Assembly (NCBI RefSeq): GCF_015477775.1
Contig: NZ_JADLQO010000012.1
Coordinates: 1-64,000 of the forward strand
Origin: Nocardia abscessus
Lineage (GTDB): Bacteria; Actinomycetota; Actinomycetes; Mycobacteriales; Mycobacteriaceae
Direction: 5' to 3'
DNA: 64,000 bases
This document shows positions 1-8,104 of the stretch, piece after piece (positions within the stretch are counted from its first letter, which is position 1; each line of letters opens with the position of its first letter). The notes beneath the pieces are model-generated. The model was given only the letters and a program-made list of their open reading frames with translations, was not told the origin of the DNA and made no database searches. Made by a program: the position numbers and the translations under genes.

Positions 1-1
1 T

Positions 2-691
2 TCGCCGACGCAGGTGCGGATTTCGCCGGATCTGGTGCCGCCGGGGGTGTTGTCGCCGGGTTCGGATATGTCGGCGGTGCGTACCGGTGTGCCGGGCACT
101 GATCCGGGCGAGCAGGCGCGGGCGGCGAGTCAGGCGCCGCGCCCGCGGCCGCGGCCGCTGCCGACGCAGGTGATGATCACGATTCCGGGTCTGCCGCCGA
201 TTCCGTGCGGGATCTTCTGCCCACCGCCACCGGTGAATCCCTGCGCGGGACAACCGGCTCCCGCGCCGATGCCGTTCCCGGAGCTACCCGGGACCGCACG
301 CGTGCCGCTCGTACCGGGGCAGCCCTACGGCGGCGCACCGGCCGACTCCCGCAATTCCGGTGCAGGGGGCCCTGCCGATCCCGCAGGGGCGGGCACCTCC
401 GCCTATGCCGGAACCGCGGGCCAGCCCGGCGCCCCGGACCAGCTTGCCGCCGGATGCGCCCAGCCCGACGCCACTCTCGCCACCAGCGAACCCGCCCTCA
501 TCCCGGGTGACCTGCCCGCTCACGACGACGCCTCGCGCACTGATCCCGAACCGACCACCGCCACACCGCCCGCGCCGGAACCCGAACCGGCGCCCAGCGC
601 GGAAGCCCCACCCACGCCACCACCCGGGATCACCCTGCCCTTCGGAATCGTCATCCCGCTCCCCGCTCCACCGGCCGTGCCCCCACAGTAA
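2..691 (+). CDS. Proline/alanine-rich protein, probably 5'-truncated by the window edge
   Basis: The reading frame is open to the first base of the window, so the start probably lies upstream; the first in-frame start inside the window is a GTG at 14. The visible part is about 229 residues of low-complexity sequence very rich in Pro, Ala and Gly. It has short hydrophobic Pro-rich stretches, a Cys pair around the motif CGIFC, and a C-terminal hydrophobic tail ending in APPAVPPQ. I recognise no enzymatic domain. It lies just upstream of an exported lytic transglycosylase, so a cell-surface tail is plausible but only inferred. It could also be a spurious frame in GC-rich DNA, although its codon pattern is consistent over its whole length. 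Confidence 0.5.
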   Translation, partial: SPTQVRISPDLVPPGVLSPGSDMSAVRTGVPGTDPGEQARAASQAPRPRPRPLPTQVMITIPGLPPIPCGIFCPPPPVNPCAGQPAPAPMPFPELPGTARVPLVPGQPYGGAPADSRNSGAGGPADPAGAGTSAYAGTAGQPGAPDQLAAGCAQPDATLATSEPALIPGDLPAHDDASRTDPEPTTATPPAPEPEPAPSAEAPPTPPPGITLPFGIVIPLPAPPAVPPQ

Positions 692-719
692 TTCAAACCT
701 GATATCAGATCACGAAGGA

Positions 720-747
720 GTAACAAAACTATCTCGGATGCGGTAAC
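720..747 (+). promoter_or_regulatory. Pair of GTAAC motifs upstream of the lytic transglycosylase
   Basis: GTAAC occurs at 720-724 and again at 743-747, before the transglycosylase start. A similar pair lies at 50801 and 50828, before another exported protein. The spacing (23 and 27 bases) recalls direct-repeat sites of the actinobacterial regulator MtrA, which controls cell-wall hydrolases. That link is from memory and is weak. Confidence 0.2.
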
Positions 748-804
748 CTTCCCTTGTTCGATCACAAAGGGCTCACAGCGAGTCAGTGGGAGGGTCACCA
801 CACC

Positions 805-1665
805 GTGGGGCGTCATCGAAAACAACCGCCTGCCACCGTCCGGCGGAGTTCCGTTATCGCATTGACCGGATTGGTTCCCGCTGGGCTCGTATCCGTCACC
901 GCCGCCTCCGAGGTCGGCGACGCCGTGCCACTCGCGGCCGCGGTCCAACCGACGGAAGGCGACCAGGAAGCACAGGGCGCCAGACCGCAGGTGGCGGCCG
1001 AGCCGGTCGCCGAATTCGTGACGCACGCGATGGCGAAGGCCGCGCCCACCGCCACGCCGGTGGTGAAAACCGTTGCGTTACCGAATGGCCGGCAACGCGC
1101 CGCGATGCCCGCAGGGCCGCTGGGCGTCCCCGGTGTGGCGGTCGCGGCCTATCAGAACGCCGAACGTGTCCTGGCGGCCGAGAATCCCGTGTGCGGCATG
1201 CCCTGGTCGCTGCTGGCCGGCATCGGCCGGGTCGAGTCCACCCACGCGTTCGGCGGCAAGGCCGACACCGACGGCAACCCGCTGAGCCCCGTCTACGGCC
1301 CGGTGCTGGACGGCTCGCTGAACGGCAACCACGTCATCCGCGACTCCGACGACGGCGCGCTGGACGGCCTGGACGGGTACGACCGCGCGATCGGCCCGAT
1401 GCAGTTCCTCCCCGAAACCTGGAAGCGCTACGCGGCCGACGGCAACGGCGACGGCATCGCCGATCCGCAGAACCTCTTCGACGCCGCCCTGACCGCCGGG
1501 AAGTACCTGTGTGACGGCGGCTTGAACATGCGTGACCTGGCCCAACAGTCCAAGGCCATCCTGCGCTACAACCACTCCATGGCCTACGTCGCGAACGTCA
1601 TGGCGTGGGAGACCTCCTACAGCACCGGGGTCGCACCCCGGGCCGGGGACTTGCCGAAAATTTGA
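805..1665 (+). CDS. Exported lytic transglycosylase-like protein (SLT/MltB type)
   Basis: This is predicted to cleave peptidoglycan glycan strands outside the membrane. From the chosen GTG the protein has 286 residues: a basic start (GRHRKQPP), a hydrophobic signal or anchor segment at about 14-35, an Ala/Pro-rich linker, and a transglycosylase domain at about 115-275. The probable catalytic Glu is Glu144 in GRVEST, followed by the family-typical GPMQFLPETW block and the RYNHS segment. A longer frame begins with TTG at 754, but GGGAGG at 788-793 and the GRHRK start favour 805. It resembles Rv1230c of M. tuberculosis, also next to mrp. The stop codon precedes mrp by only 19 bases. Confidence 0.85.
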   Translation: MGRHRKQPPATVRRSSVIALTGLVPAGLVSVTAASEVGDAVPLAAAVQPTEGDQEAQGARPQVAAEPVAEFVTHAMAKAAPTATPVVKTVALPNGRQRAAMPAGPLGVPGVAVAAYQNAERVLAAENPVCGMPWSLLAGIGRVESTHAFGGKADTDGNPLSPVYGPVLDGSLNGNHVIRDSDDGALDGLDGYDRAIGPMQFLPETWKRYAADGNGDGIADPQNLFDAALTAGKYLCDGGLNMRDLAQQSKAILRYNHSMAYVANVMAWETSYSTGVAPRAGDLPKI

Positions 1666-1671
1666 CACGCC

Positions 1672-1677
1672 TAAAAT
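1672..1677 (+). promoter_or_regulatory. -10 element of a leaderless mrp promoter
   Basis: TAAAAT ends seven bases before the mrp ATG, so transcription would start at or next to the A of the start codon. No ribosome-binding site is present. TTGCCG at 1651-1656 is a weak -35 candidate. Confidence 0.5.
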
Positions 1678-1684
1678 TTCTGCC

Positions 1685-2821
1685 ATGCCAGTGCTTACGG
1701 AATCGGATGTGCGGGGTGCCCTCGCGAAGGTCGACGACCCGGAGATCCGCAAGCCGATCACCGAACTGGGCATGGTGAAAAGCGTCGCGATCGGCGCCGA
1801 CAGCGATGTCCACGTGGAAATCTACCTGACGACGGCGGGCTGCCCCCTGCGGACCGAGATCACGCAGCGGGTCACGAAGGCCGTCGCCGACGTGCCGGGT
1901 GTCGGCGCGGTCACCGTCGACCTCGATGTGATGGACGACGAGCAGCGCACCGCGCTGCGCAAGCAGTTGCGCGGCGACGCGGCCGATCCGGTCATCCCGT
2001 TCGCCCAGCCCGGCTCGCTGACCCGCGTCTACGCGGTCGCCTCCGGAAAGGGCGGCGTCGGCAAGTCCAGCGTCACGGTGAACCTGGCCGCCGCCATGGC
2101 CGCGCGCGGCCTGTCGGTCGGCGTGCTGGACGCGGACATCTACGGTCATTCCGTCCCGCGCATGCTCGGCACCGACGCCCGGCCCACCCAGGTCGAGCGG
2201 ATGATCATGCCGCCGGTCGCGCACGACGTGAAGATGATCTCGATCGCGCAGTTCACCCAGGGCAACACGCCCGTGGTGTGGCGCGGCCCGATGCTGCACC
2301 GGGCGCTGCAGCAGTTCCTCGCCGACGTGTTCTGGGGCGATCTGGACGTCCTGCTGCTCGACCTGCCGCCGGGCACCGGCGACGTCGCGATCTCCATCGC
2401 GCAGCTGATCCCGGGGGCCGAGATCCTGGTGGTCACCACCCCGCAGCCCGCCGCCGCGGAGGTGGCCGAGCGGGCGGGCGCGATCGCGCTGCAGACCCGG
2501 CAGCGCATCGCGGGCGTCGTGGAGAACATGTCCTGGCTGGACCTGCCGGACGGTACCCGGATGGACCTGTACGGCTCCGGTGGCGGGCAGGCCGTCGCCG
2601 ACCGGCTCACCCGCGCGGTGGGCGCGACCGTGCCGCTGCTCGGTCAGATCCCCATCGAGCAGGCGCTGCGCGAAGCAGGCGACGAAGGCACCCCCATCGT
2701 GCTGCGCGATCCGGAGAACCCCGCCGCCAAGGCCTTGCTCGAGGTGGCCGACAAACTGGCCGTCCGGCGCCGCGGCCTCGCGGGCATGTCCCTCGGCATC
2801 GACACCACCAGGCATTTGTAA
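1685..2821 (+). CDS. mrp: Mrp/ApbC-type iron-sulfur cluster carrier ATPase
   Basis: This P-loop ATPase of the MinD/Mrp family is known to bind and transfer Fe-S clusters in the cytoplasm. The protein has 378 residues. An N-terminal MIP18/DUF59 domain (about 5-85) carries Cys53. The ATPase domain has a deviant Walker A motif GKGGVGKSS at 121-129, a DADIYG switch, and the LDLPPGTGD motif. There is no CxxC near the C-terminus. The ATG at 1685 is chosen because a TAAAAT -10 lies seven bases upstream and the family start MPVLTES follows; the longer open frame runs back into the preceding gene. It is the homologue of Rv1229c. Confidence 0.95.
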   Translation: MPVLTESDVRGALAKVDDPEIRKPITELGMVKSVAIGADSDVHVEIYLTTAGCPLRTEITQRVTKAVADVPGVGAVTVDLDVMDDEQRTALRKQLRGDAADPVIPFAQPGSLTRVYAVASGKGGVGKSSVTVNLAAAMAARGLSVGVLDADIYGHSVPRMLGTDARPTQVERMIMPPVAHDVKMISIAQFTQGNTPVVWRGPMLHRALQQFLADVFWGDLDVLLLDLPPGTGDVAISIAQLIPGAEILVVTTPQPAAAEVAERAGAIALQTRQRIAGVVENMSWLDLPDGTRMDLYGSGGGQAVADRLTRAVGATVPLLGQIPIEQALREAGDEGTPIVLRDPENPAAKALLEVADKLAVRRRGLAGMSLGIDTTRHL

Positions 2822-2910
2822 TATCGCCGGCTGACCACAGCTTCGAAGTCACCCGGCATCGAGGTGCCGCGGTTCGCCGCTGCGCACGGCCACTCGGCCC
2901 GAACTCCGCG

Positions 2911-2929
2911 TTTCGAGCGCAGCGAGACC
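2911..2929 (+). repeat. Dispersed intergenic repeat, copy 1
   Basis: The motif TTTCGAGCG-AGCGAGACC (19 bases with one variable base) lies in the gap after mrp. A copy matching at 18 of 19 positions is found on the minus strand at 49328-49346, also between genes. Two copies in non-coding DNA suggest a family of short dispersed repeats. Confidence 0.4.
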
Positions 2930-2950
2930 GGGCGCGGAAGTCAGCACTAA

Positions 2951-2956
2951 TAAGCT
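2951..2956 (+). promoter_or_regulatory. -10 element of a leaderless promoter
   Basis: TAAGCT is followed by six bases and then the ATG at 2963, with no Shine-Dalgarno sequence. This fits the leaderless pattern of this window. Confidence 0.5.
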
Positions 2957-2962
2957 GATCTC

Positions 2963-3283
2963 ATGCTCACGATGCTGCTGTACGTGCTGATCGTCGGCTT
3001 GGTCGCCGCGGTGCTGTTCCTGCTCGCCAGTGCGGTGTTCGGGCGGTCGGAGGAACTCGGTCCGCTGCCGGAGGGGACGACGGCCACCGTGCTTCCGGTG
3101 GAAGGGATCACCGGGGCGGATGTGCGCGCGTTGCGGTTTCAGCAGGTGGTGCGCGGATACAAGGCCGCAGAGGTGGACTGGGCGCTGGCCAGGCTGGCCG
3201 CGCGGATCGATGAGCTGCAGCACCAGCTGGCCGAGGCACAGGCCGCGCGGTGGCAGACGCCGATCGCGCCGGAGTCGAAGTGA
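2963..3283 (+). CDS. Membrane-anchored DivIVA-domain protein (Rv1209-like)
   Basis: The protein has 106 residues. One transmembrane segment (about 4-25) is followed by a short linker and a DivIVA-type segment at about 52-72, in which ADVRALRFQQVVRGYKAAEVD is the family signature (cited in part). A short coiled coil follows at about 75-97. DivIVA domains bind curved membranes and recruit wall-growth or division proteins, but the role of this short form is unknown. It corresponds to Rv1209. The tagA start GTG overlaps its stop codon in a GTGA, so the two are translationally coupled. Confidence 0.8.
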   Translation: MLTMLLYVLIVGLVAAVLFLLASAVFGRSEELGPLPEGTTATVLPVEGITGADVRALRFQQVVRGYKAAEVDWALARLAARIDELQHQLAEAQAARWQTPIAPESK

Positions 3284-3873
3284 CCTCCCCCGCGGGCGAC
3301 GGCCTGGTCCGCTGCGCCTGGCCGCTGGAAACCCAGCTGTACCGGGACTACCACGACTACGAGTGGGGCAAGCCGCTGCACGGCGACGACGCGTTGTTCG
3401 AGCGGCTCTGCCTGGAGGCGTTTCAATCCGGCTTGTCCTGGCTGACCATCTTGCGGAAACGCCCCGCCTTCCGCGCGGCGTTCGCCGGGTTCTCGATCGA
3501 GCGCGTCGCGCGGTTCGGTGACGACGACGTCGCCCGCCTGATGGCCGACGCGGGCATCGTCCGCAACCGGAGCAAGATCGACGCGGCCATCGCCAACGCC
3601 CGAGTCGCCCGGGACCTCGACGTCGGCTTGGACGAGTTGCTGTGGTCGTTCGCCCCGCCGCCGCGCCCGCGCCCGCGCACCGGCGCCGACGTGCCCGCGA
3701 CCACACCCGAATCCACCGCCCTGGCAAAAGAATTGAAACGGCGCGGATTCCGTTTCGTCGGACCGACAACGGCCTACGCCCTGATGCAGGCGACCGGAAT
3801 GGTCGATGACCATGTGGCCGATTGCTGGGTGGGCGGCGACCGGTCCGGCACGGGCCGACCGGTCACTTTTTGA
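3280..3873 (+). CDS. tag: DNA-3-methyladenine glycosylase I
   Basis: This base-excision repair enzyme removes 3-methyladenine from alkylated DNA. The 197-residue protein matches E. coli Tag in length and layout. It has the RCAW start with the zinc-ligand Cys, YHDYEWG carrying a zinc-ligand His, the LSWLTILRKR and AGIVRNRSKI blocks, and DDHVADCW near the end with the last His and Cys ligands. The GTG at 3280 is preferred over the GTG at 3250 because it overlaps the upstream stop codon (GTGA) and gives the conserved N-terminus. It is the homologue of Rv1210. A hairpin followed by a T-run covers its last codons. Confidence 0.93.
   Translation: MTSPAGDGLVRCAWPLETQLYRDYHDYEWGKPLHGDDALFERLCLEAFQSGLSWLTILRKRPAFRAAFAGFSIERVARFGDDDVARLMADAGIVRNRSKIDAAIANARVARDLDVGLDELLWSFAPPPRPRPRTGADVPATTPESTALAKELKRRGFRFVGPTTAYALMQATGMVDDHVADCWVGGDRSGTGRPVTF
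3838..3871 (+). terminator. Intrinsic terminator overlapping the end of tag
   Basis: GACCGGTC at 3838-3845 and again at 3857-3864 pair to form an 8-bp stem with an 11-base loop. They are followed by a run of five T at 3867-3871. The whole structure lies within the last codons and stop of tag. A U-run is unusual in such GC-rich DNA, which supports a real terminator. Confidence 0.6.
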
Positions 3874-4014
3874 ACTCAGCTATCCGTCCACATCAGCGAT
3901 AGGGAAGAATGGGACGGGTGTAGCTCGCCAAACGCCGGCGAGCTCACTGGTTGGTGACAACTGGAGTTCCAAGAAAGTGCGCAGCAGACCGCGCAGATCT
4001 GGAGGGAGCAGAGG

Positions 4015-4182
4015 ATGGCGGCCATGAAGCCCCGCACCGGGGACGGTCCCCTCGAGGCAACCAAAGAAGGGCGTGGAATCGTCATGCGGGTTCCACTCGA
4101 GGGTGGCGGGCGTCTGGTCGTCGAACTCACGCCGGACGAGGCAGCGGCGCTCGGGGACGAACTGAAGAGCGTCACGAGCTGA
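4015..4182 (+). CDS. DUF3117 small protein (Rv1211-like)
   Basis: This 55-residue protein reads MAAMKPRTGDGPLEA at its start and EAAALGDELKSVTS at its end. It is nearly identical to the mycobacterial Rv1211 family as I remember it. The function is unknown; the acidic and basic stretches and the extreme conservation suggest a binding partner rather than an enzyme. The start has a good Shine-Dalgarno sequence (GGAGGG at 4001-4006). The next gene starts with GTG directly after the stop, with no spacer, so the two are almost certainly co-translated. Confidence 0.85.
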   Translation: MAAMKPRTGDGPLEATKEGRGIVMRVPLEGGGRLVVELTPDEAAALGDELKSVTS

Positions 4183-5058
4183 GTGGCCCCGGCTGAGCGC
4201 TCGGCCCTCGCCCTCGCGGCCGGCGTCCTGGCCTGCCCGGAATGTCTCCGGGCGCGCCAGGACGCCGCGCCGCTGGCACTGGAACCGCGGGATCGAGCAC
4301 TGCGCTGCGGTCGCGGGCACAGCTTCGACGTCGCCAGGCAGGGCTACGTCAGCTTGCTCACCGGCGCGTCGACCAAGATGACCGGCGACACGGCGGCCAT
4401 GCTCGACGCTCGTGCCGCCTTCCAGAGCGGGGGACACTTCGCGCCGATCGCCGACGCTGTGACGCGTGCCGTCACGGCGCACCGGACCGACGGCGCGGTA
4501 CTGGAAATCGGCGCGGGCACCGGCTACTACCTGGCCCGCGCGCTCGACGCCGCTCCCCCGGCCGTCGGCATCGGACTGGACGTCGCCAAGCCGGCCGTCC
4601 GGCGCTGCGCCCGCGCCCACCCGCGCGCCGCGGCGGTGCTGGCCGACGCGTGGCGCGACCTGCCGATCCGCGACGGCGCGCTCGGCGGCGTGCTCTCGGT
4701 CTTCGCGCCGCGCAACCCCAGCGAAATCGCCAGGGTGCTCGATGACAACGGGCGTTTCGTCGTCGCCACCCCCACCGAACGCCACCTCGGCGAGCTGATC
4801 GAGCCGCTGGACATGGTGCGGGTCGACCCGGACAAGGACCGCAGGCTCGAGGCCGCGATGTCGGGGCATTTCGAGCCGGTCGACCAGAGGCTGGTCGAGT
4901 ACCCGATGACGCTCGCCGGAACCGACGTCGCGCACGTGGTGGGCATGGGGCCCTCCGCGCACCACTCGGCCGCCGGTGCGGCACGCCTCGCGCGGCTGCC
5001 GGAATCCGTCGAGGTGACCGCGTCGGTCATGGTCGGCACCTACCGGCGCGCGGCCTGA
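4183..5058 (+). CDS. RlmA-type 23S rRNA (guanine-N1) methyltransferase
   Basis: This is a predicted SAM-dependent methyltransferase of the RlmA/TlrB/MyrA family, which methylates G745 or G748 in helix 35 of 23S rRNA; the TlrB type confers tylosin resistance. The protein has 291 residues. An N-terminal zinc finger has Cys18, Cys21, Cys42 and His46, followed by the GYVSLL segment. The SAM-binding motif LEIGAGTGYY is at about 107-116, and the SVFAPRNPSE block is typical of the family. Which guanine it modifies cannot be read from the sequence. The GTG start abuts the preceding stop codon. Confidence 0.85.
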   Translation: MAPAERSALALAAGVLACPECLRARQDAAPLALEPRDRALRCGRGHSFDVARQGYVSLLTGASTKMTGDTAAMLDARAAFQSGGHFAPIADAVTRAVTAHRTDGAVLEIGAGTGYYLARALDAAPPAVGIGLDVAKPAVRRCARAHPRAAAVLADAWRDLPIRDGALGGVLSVFAPRNPSEIARVLDDNGRFVVATPTERHLGELIEPLDMVRVDPDKDRRLEAAMSGHFEPVDQRLVEYPMTLAGTDVAHVVGMGPSAHHSAAGAARLARLPESVEVTASVMVGTYRRAA

Positions 5059-5069
5059 GCGCTCCCGGT

Positions 5070-6293
5070 TCAGCCTTTCCTGATCTCGTCGTACACCGCG
5101 ACCGTGCGCGCCGCGATCCGCGACCAGTCGAATTCGGAGATCGCGCGCTCCCGGCCCGCGGCGCCCAGACGGGCGGCCAGCGCCTGATCGCCCGCGACCT
5201 CGTTCACCGCGGCGGCCAGCGCCCGCTCGTAGTCCTCGGCGGTGCCCGCGTCGTAGTGCACCAGCCGACCGTTGCGACTGTCGACCACCTCGGGAATGCC
5301 GCCCACGTCGGAGGCCACCACCGCGGTCGCGCAGGCCATCGCCTCCAGGTTCACGATGCCCAGCGGCTCGTACACCGACGGGCACACGAACACCGACGCG
5401 GCGGCCAGGATCTGCCGGATCCGCTCGGTAGGCAGCATCTCGCGCACCCAGAACACGTTGCCGCGCCGCTGCCGCAGCTGTTGGACCGCCGTGGTGACCT
5501 CCTGGGCCAGCTCGGGCGTGTCCGGCGCGCCCGCGCACAGCACGAGCTGGATGTCGGGGTCGAAGTGGCGGGCGGCGGCGAGCAGGTGGCCGACGCCCTT
5601 CTGCCGCGTGATGCGGCCGACGAAGGCGACGATCGGGAGGTCGGGCCGCACGCCGAGTTCGGCGAGCGCCGACGGCTCGTCCTCGGCCACGGGACCCGGG
5701 TGCCAGATGGTCCCGTCGATGCCGTTGTGCACCACGTGGACCCGGTCCGGATCGACCGCCGGATAGGCGTCGAGCACATCGCGGCGCATGCCCTCGCTCA
5801 CCGCGATGACGGCGTCGGCGTGCTCGACGGCGTTGCGCTCCGACCAGGACGAGAGCCGGTAGCCGCCGCCGAGTTGCTCGGCCTTCCACGGCCTGCGCGG
5901 CTCCAGCGAATGCGCGGTCAGCACGTGCGGCACGCCGTAGAGGGTCGCGGCCAGATGACCGGCCAGACCGCTGTACCAGGTGTGCGAGTGCACCACGTCC
6001 ACTTCGCCCACGGCGTCGGCCATCCGCAGCTGGGCGGACATCATCTGCAGCGCGGCATTGGCGGCGTAGAGCGACGGATCCGGTTGATGCACCACCGCAT
6101 CCGCGCGATCGACGCCCATACAGTGCACGGTCACCTCGCACAGGTGACGCAAATGCGCCGTCAGCTGCGTGACGTGCACTCCCGCGCCGCCGTACACCTC
6201 GGGTGGATATTCGCGGGTCAGCATCGCGACGCGAAGCCGGTCCCGCTCGCCGGAATCCACCGCCGAACGTCCGCCATCCGTGCCGAAACTCAC
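5070..6293 (-). CDS. glgM: Alpha-maltose-1-phosphate synthase (GT4 glycosyltransferase)
   Basis: It transfers glucose from ADP-glucose to glucose-1-phosphate, giving maltose-1-phosphate for GlgE-dependent alpha-glucan synthesis; this is the known role of Rv1212c. The 407-residue protein has the N-terminal motif RVAMLTREYPPEVYGGAGVH, a HSHTWY block, the phosphate-binding FVGRITRQKG, and the C-terminal PSVYEPLGIVNLEAMACATA with the GT4 E(x7)E motif. A longer frame reaches a GTG at 6329, but that start lies upstream of the likely -10 TACTTT, so the GTG at 6293 is chosen. It is transcribed divergently from glgC, which makes its substrate. Confidence 0.92.
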   Translation of the reverse strand: MSFGTDGGRSAVDSGERDRLRVAMLTREYPPEVYGGAGVHVTQLTAHLRHLCEVTVHCMGVDRADAVVHQPDPSLYAANAALQMMSAQLRMADAVGEVDVVHSHTWYSGLAGHLAATLYGVPHVLTAHSLEPRRPWKAEQLGGGYRLSSWSERNAVEHADAVIAVSEGMRRDVLDAYPAVDPDRVHVVHNGIDGTIWHPGPVAEDEPSALAELGVRPDLPIVAFVGRITRQKGVGHLLAAARHFDPDIQLVLCAGAPDTPELAQEVTTAVQQLRQRRGNVFWVREMLPTERIRQILAAASVFVCPSVYEPLGIVNLEAMACATAVVASDVGGIPEVVDSRNGRLVHYDAGTAEDYERALAAAVNEVAGDQALAARLGAAGRERAISEFDWSRIAARTVAVYDEIRKG

Positions 6294-6299
6294 CGGTTC

Positions 6300-6305
6300 A
6301 AAGTA
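6300..6305 (-). promoter_or_regulatory. -10 element of the leaderless glgM promoter
   Basis: On the minus strand TACTTT is followed by six bases (GAACCG) and then GTG. This places the mRNA start at the GTG at 6293 and rules out the longer GTG start at 6329 for this transcript. Confidence 0.5.
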
Positions 6306-6348
6306 GACGTTCGGGTCCGCGGCGGCCACTCACAGCCGCTCCACCCGG

Positions 6349-6354
6349 TAGTTT
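6349..6354 (+). promoter_or_regulatory. -10 element of the leaderless glgC promoter
   Basis: TAGTTT is followed by seven bases and the GTG at 6362. Together with the minus-strand TACTTT at 6300-6305 it forms a compact divergent promoter of about 70 bases. Confidence 0.5.
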
Positions 6355-6361
6355 GGCAGGT

Positions 6362-7576
6362 GTGAGGAGCCAGCCGCACGTACTCGGGATCGTGCTCGCC
6401 GGTGGCGAGGGCAAGCGACTCTTTCCACTCACGGCCGACCGCGCCAAGCCCGCGGTCCCGTTCGGCGGCGCGTACCGCCTCATCGACTTCGTGCTCAGCA
6501 ATCTGGTCAACGCGGGTTTCCTGCGGCTGTGCGTGCTCACCCAGTACAAGTCGCACTCGCTGGACCGGCACATCTCGCAGACCTGGCGGTTGTCCGGTTT
6601 CGCGGGCGAATACATCACGCCGGTGCCCGCTCAGCAGCGGCTCGGGCCGCGCTGGTACACCGGCAGCGCGGACGCGATCATGCAGTCGCTGAACCTGATC
6701 TACGACGAGGATCCGGACTACATCGTGGTTTTCGGCGCCGACCACGTGTACCGCATGGACCCGGAGCAGATGGTGCGCCATCACATCGATTCCGGCGCGG
6801 GCGTCACCGTGGCCGGCATCCGGGTGCCCCGCAGCGAGGCGAGCGCGTTCGGCTGCATCGACAGCGACGAATCCGGCCGCATCACGCAGTTCCTGGAGAA
6901 GCCCCCGCACCCGCCCGGCACCCCGGACGACCCGAACGTCACGTTCGCGTCCATGGGCAACTACGTCTTCACCACCAAGGTCCTGGTGGACTCGATCCGG
7001 GCGGACGCCGACAACGCCGACTCCGACCACGACATGGGCGGCGACATCATCCCCTCACTGGTCGCGGCGGGCCAGGCGGGCGTCTACGACTTCGCCGACA
7101 ACGAGGTGCCCGGCGCCACCGACCGCGACCGTGGCTACTGGCGCGATGTCGGAACCATCGACGCGTTTTACGACGCGCACATGGATCTGGTGTCGGTGCA
7201 TCCCGTGTTCAACCTGTACAACCGCCACTGGCCGATCCGCGGGGCGGCCGAGAACCTGCCCCCGGCCAAGTTCGCCCAGGGCGGGCTGGCACAGGAGTGC
7301 ATCGTGGGCGCGGGCAGCATCCTGTCCGCCGCCACCGTCCGCACCTCGGTGCTCAGCGCCAACGTCGTGGTGGACGACGGCGCCACCGTCGAAGGCTGCG
7401 TGCTCATGCCGGGCGTGCGGATCGGTCGCGGCGCGGTGGTGCGTCACGCCATCCTGGACAAGAACGTGGTGGTCGGCGAGGGCGAGATCATCGGGGTGGA
7501 CCTGGCGCGCGACCGCAGCCGCTTCGCCGTGAGCAACGGCGGCGTCGTCACGGTCGGCAAAGGCGTCTGGGTGTAG
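6362..7576 (+). CDS. glgC: Glucose-1-phosphate adenylyltransferase (ADP-glucose pyrophosphorylase)
   Basis: It makes ADP-glucose from ATP and glucose-1-phosphate, the committed step of glycogen and maltose-1-phosphate synthesis. The 404-residue protein has the nucleotidyltransferase loop AGGEGKRLFPLT near residue 13, then PAVPFGGAYRLIDF. The FGADHVYRMD block carries the metal-binding Asp, and YWRDVGTIDAFY binds sugar phosphate. The C-terminus (about 300-400) has hexapeptide repeats for a left-handed beta-helix. The start GTG (RSQPHVLGIVL) matches the mycobacterial protein, and a -10 element lies seven bases upstream. A longer frame to 6203 overlaps glgM and is rejected. Confidence 0.95.
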   Translation: MRSQPHVLGIVLAGGEGKRLFPLTADRAKPAVPFGGAYRLIDFVLSNLVNAGFLRLCVLTQYKSHSLDRHISQTWRLSGFAGEYITPVPAQQRLGPRWYTGSADAIMQSLNLIYDEDPDYIVVFGADHVYRMDPEQMVRHHIDSGAGVTVAGIRVPRSEASAFGCIDSDESGRITQFLEKPPHPPGTPDDPNVTFASMGNYVFTTKVLVDSIRADADNADSDHDMGGDIIPSLVAAGQAGVYDFADNEVPGATDRDRGYWRDVGTIDAFYDAHMDLVSVHPVFNLYNRHWPIRGAAENLPPAKFAQGGLAQECIVGAGSILSAATVRTSVLSANVVVDDGATVEGCVLMPGVRIGRGAVVRHAILDKNVVVGEGEIIGVDLARDRSRFAVSNGGVVTVGKGVWV

Positions 7577-7628
7577 TCGGCGTATGGGCGTAGGCGGCCG
7601 GCCGGGTGTAGTCGCCCCCGGTGAGCGG

Positions 7629-7859
7629 TCACGGCCCGCCCGGCTCCGGCGCGGGCGAGCCGATGCAGAACGGCGCGCAGGGCCCCGGCGTGCGCGGCAC
7701 GGTCGATTTCGAGGCGTCACCGAAATCGGCGGTGCTCACCAAATAGACCATCAGCAGAGCGAACAGCAGCACGGCGGCGAATGCCACCATGGCCCGCCCC
7801 CAGTGGATCGGCTTGGGACGACGCTCGTCCTCGTCCCAAAGGAACATCATCATCACCAC
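7629..7859 (-). CDS. Small membrane protein with C-terminal Cys pair, paralogue of the next gene
   Basis: The protein has about 76 residues: a charged N-terminus (FLWDEDERRPKP), one transmembrane segment, a VSTADFGDAS segment, and a Pro-rich tail with PGPCAPFC. The neighbouring gene at 8105-8338 has the same plan (one membrane span, VSNTDFDTG, PGSCEPFC), so the two are tandem paralogues. The start is uncertain: the frame extends to a GTG at 7898, but AGAGG six bases before the GTG at 7859 favours the shorter form. The function is unknown; the tail with two Cys is probably outside the membrane. Confidence 0.6.
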   Translation of the reverse strand: MVMMMFLWDEDERRPKPIHWGRAMVAFAAVLLFALLMVYLVSTADFGDASKSTVPRTPGPCAPFCIGSPAPEPGGP

Positions 7860-8104
7860 ACCGCACCTCTTCCGCACCCGCTCGGAGCGTGACCTCACCA
7901 GTATCGGTGATCATCGGCTTTTCATTGCAGAGTGCGCCGAACCGTCGCGGTGCGGTGGCTTTTTCGCAAACTTCGCCGATCATCGGCCGAGGCCGCTTTT
8001 CCTGGAAGACGAGGGTCCAGCGGCGGGATACCCGGAAAAACTTCGGCGGCAGGCATATTCGGCCGCAATGGGGCGACCGACGACAACGGCCGCTGCGGCG
8101 ATGA

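Noticed and set aside
1662..1667. TTGACA before mrp as a -35 element
   Set aside because: It is only four bases from the -10 TAAAAT, far too close for a promoter pair.
3880..6141. 753-codon minus-strand frame over glgM and its neighbours
   Set aside because: It is the Arg/Ala/Gly-rich shadow of glgM and of plus-strand genes, with no family similarity.
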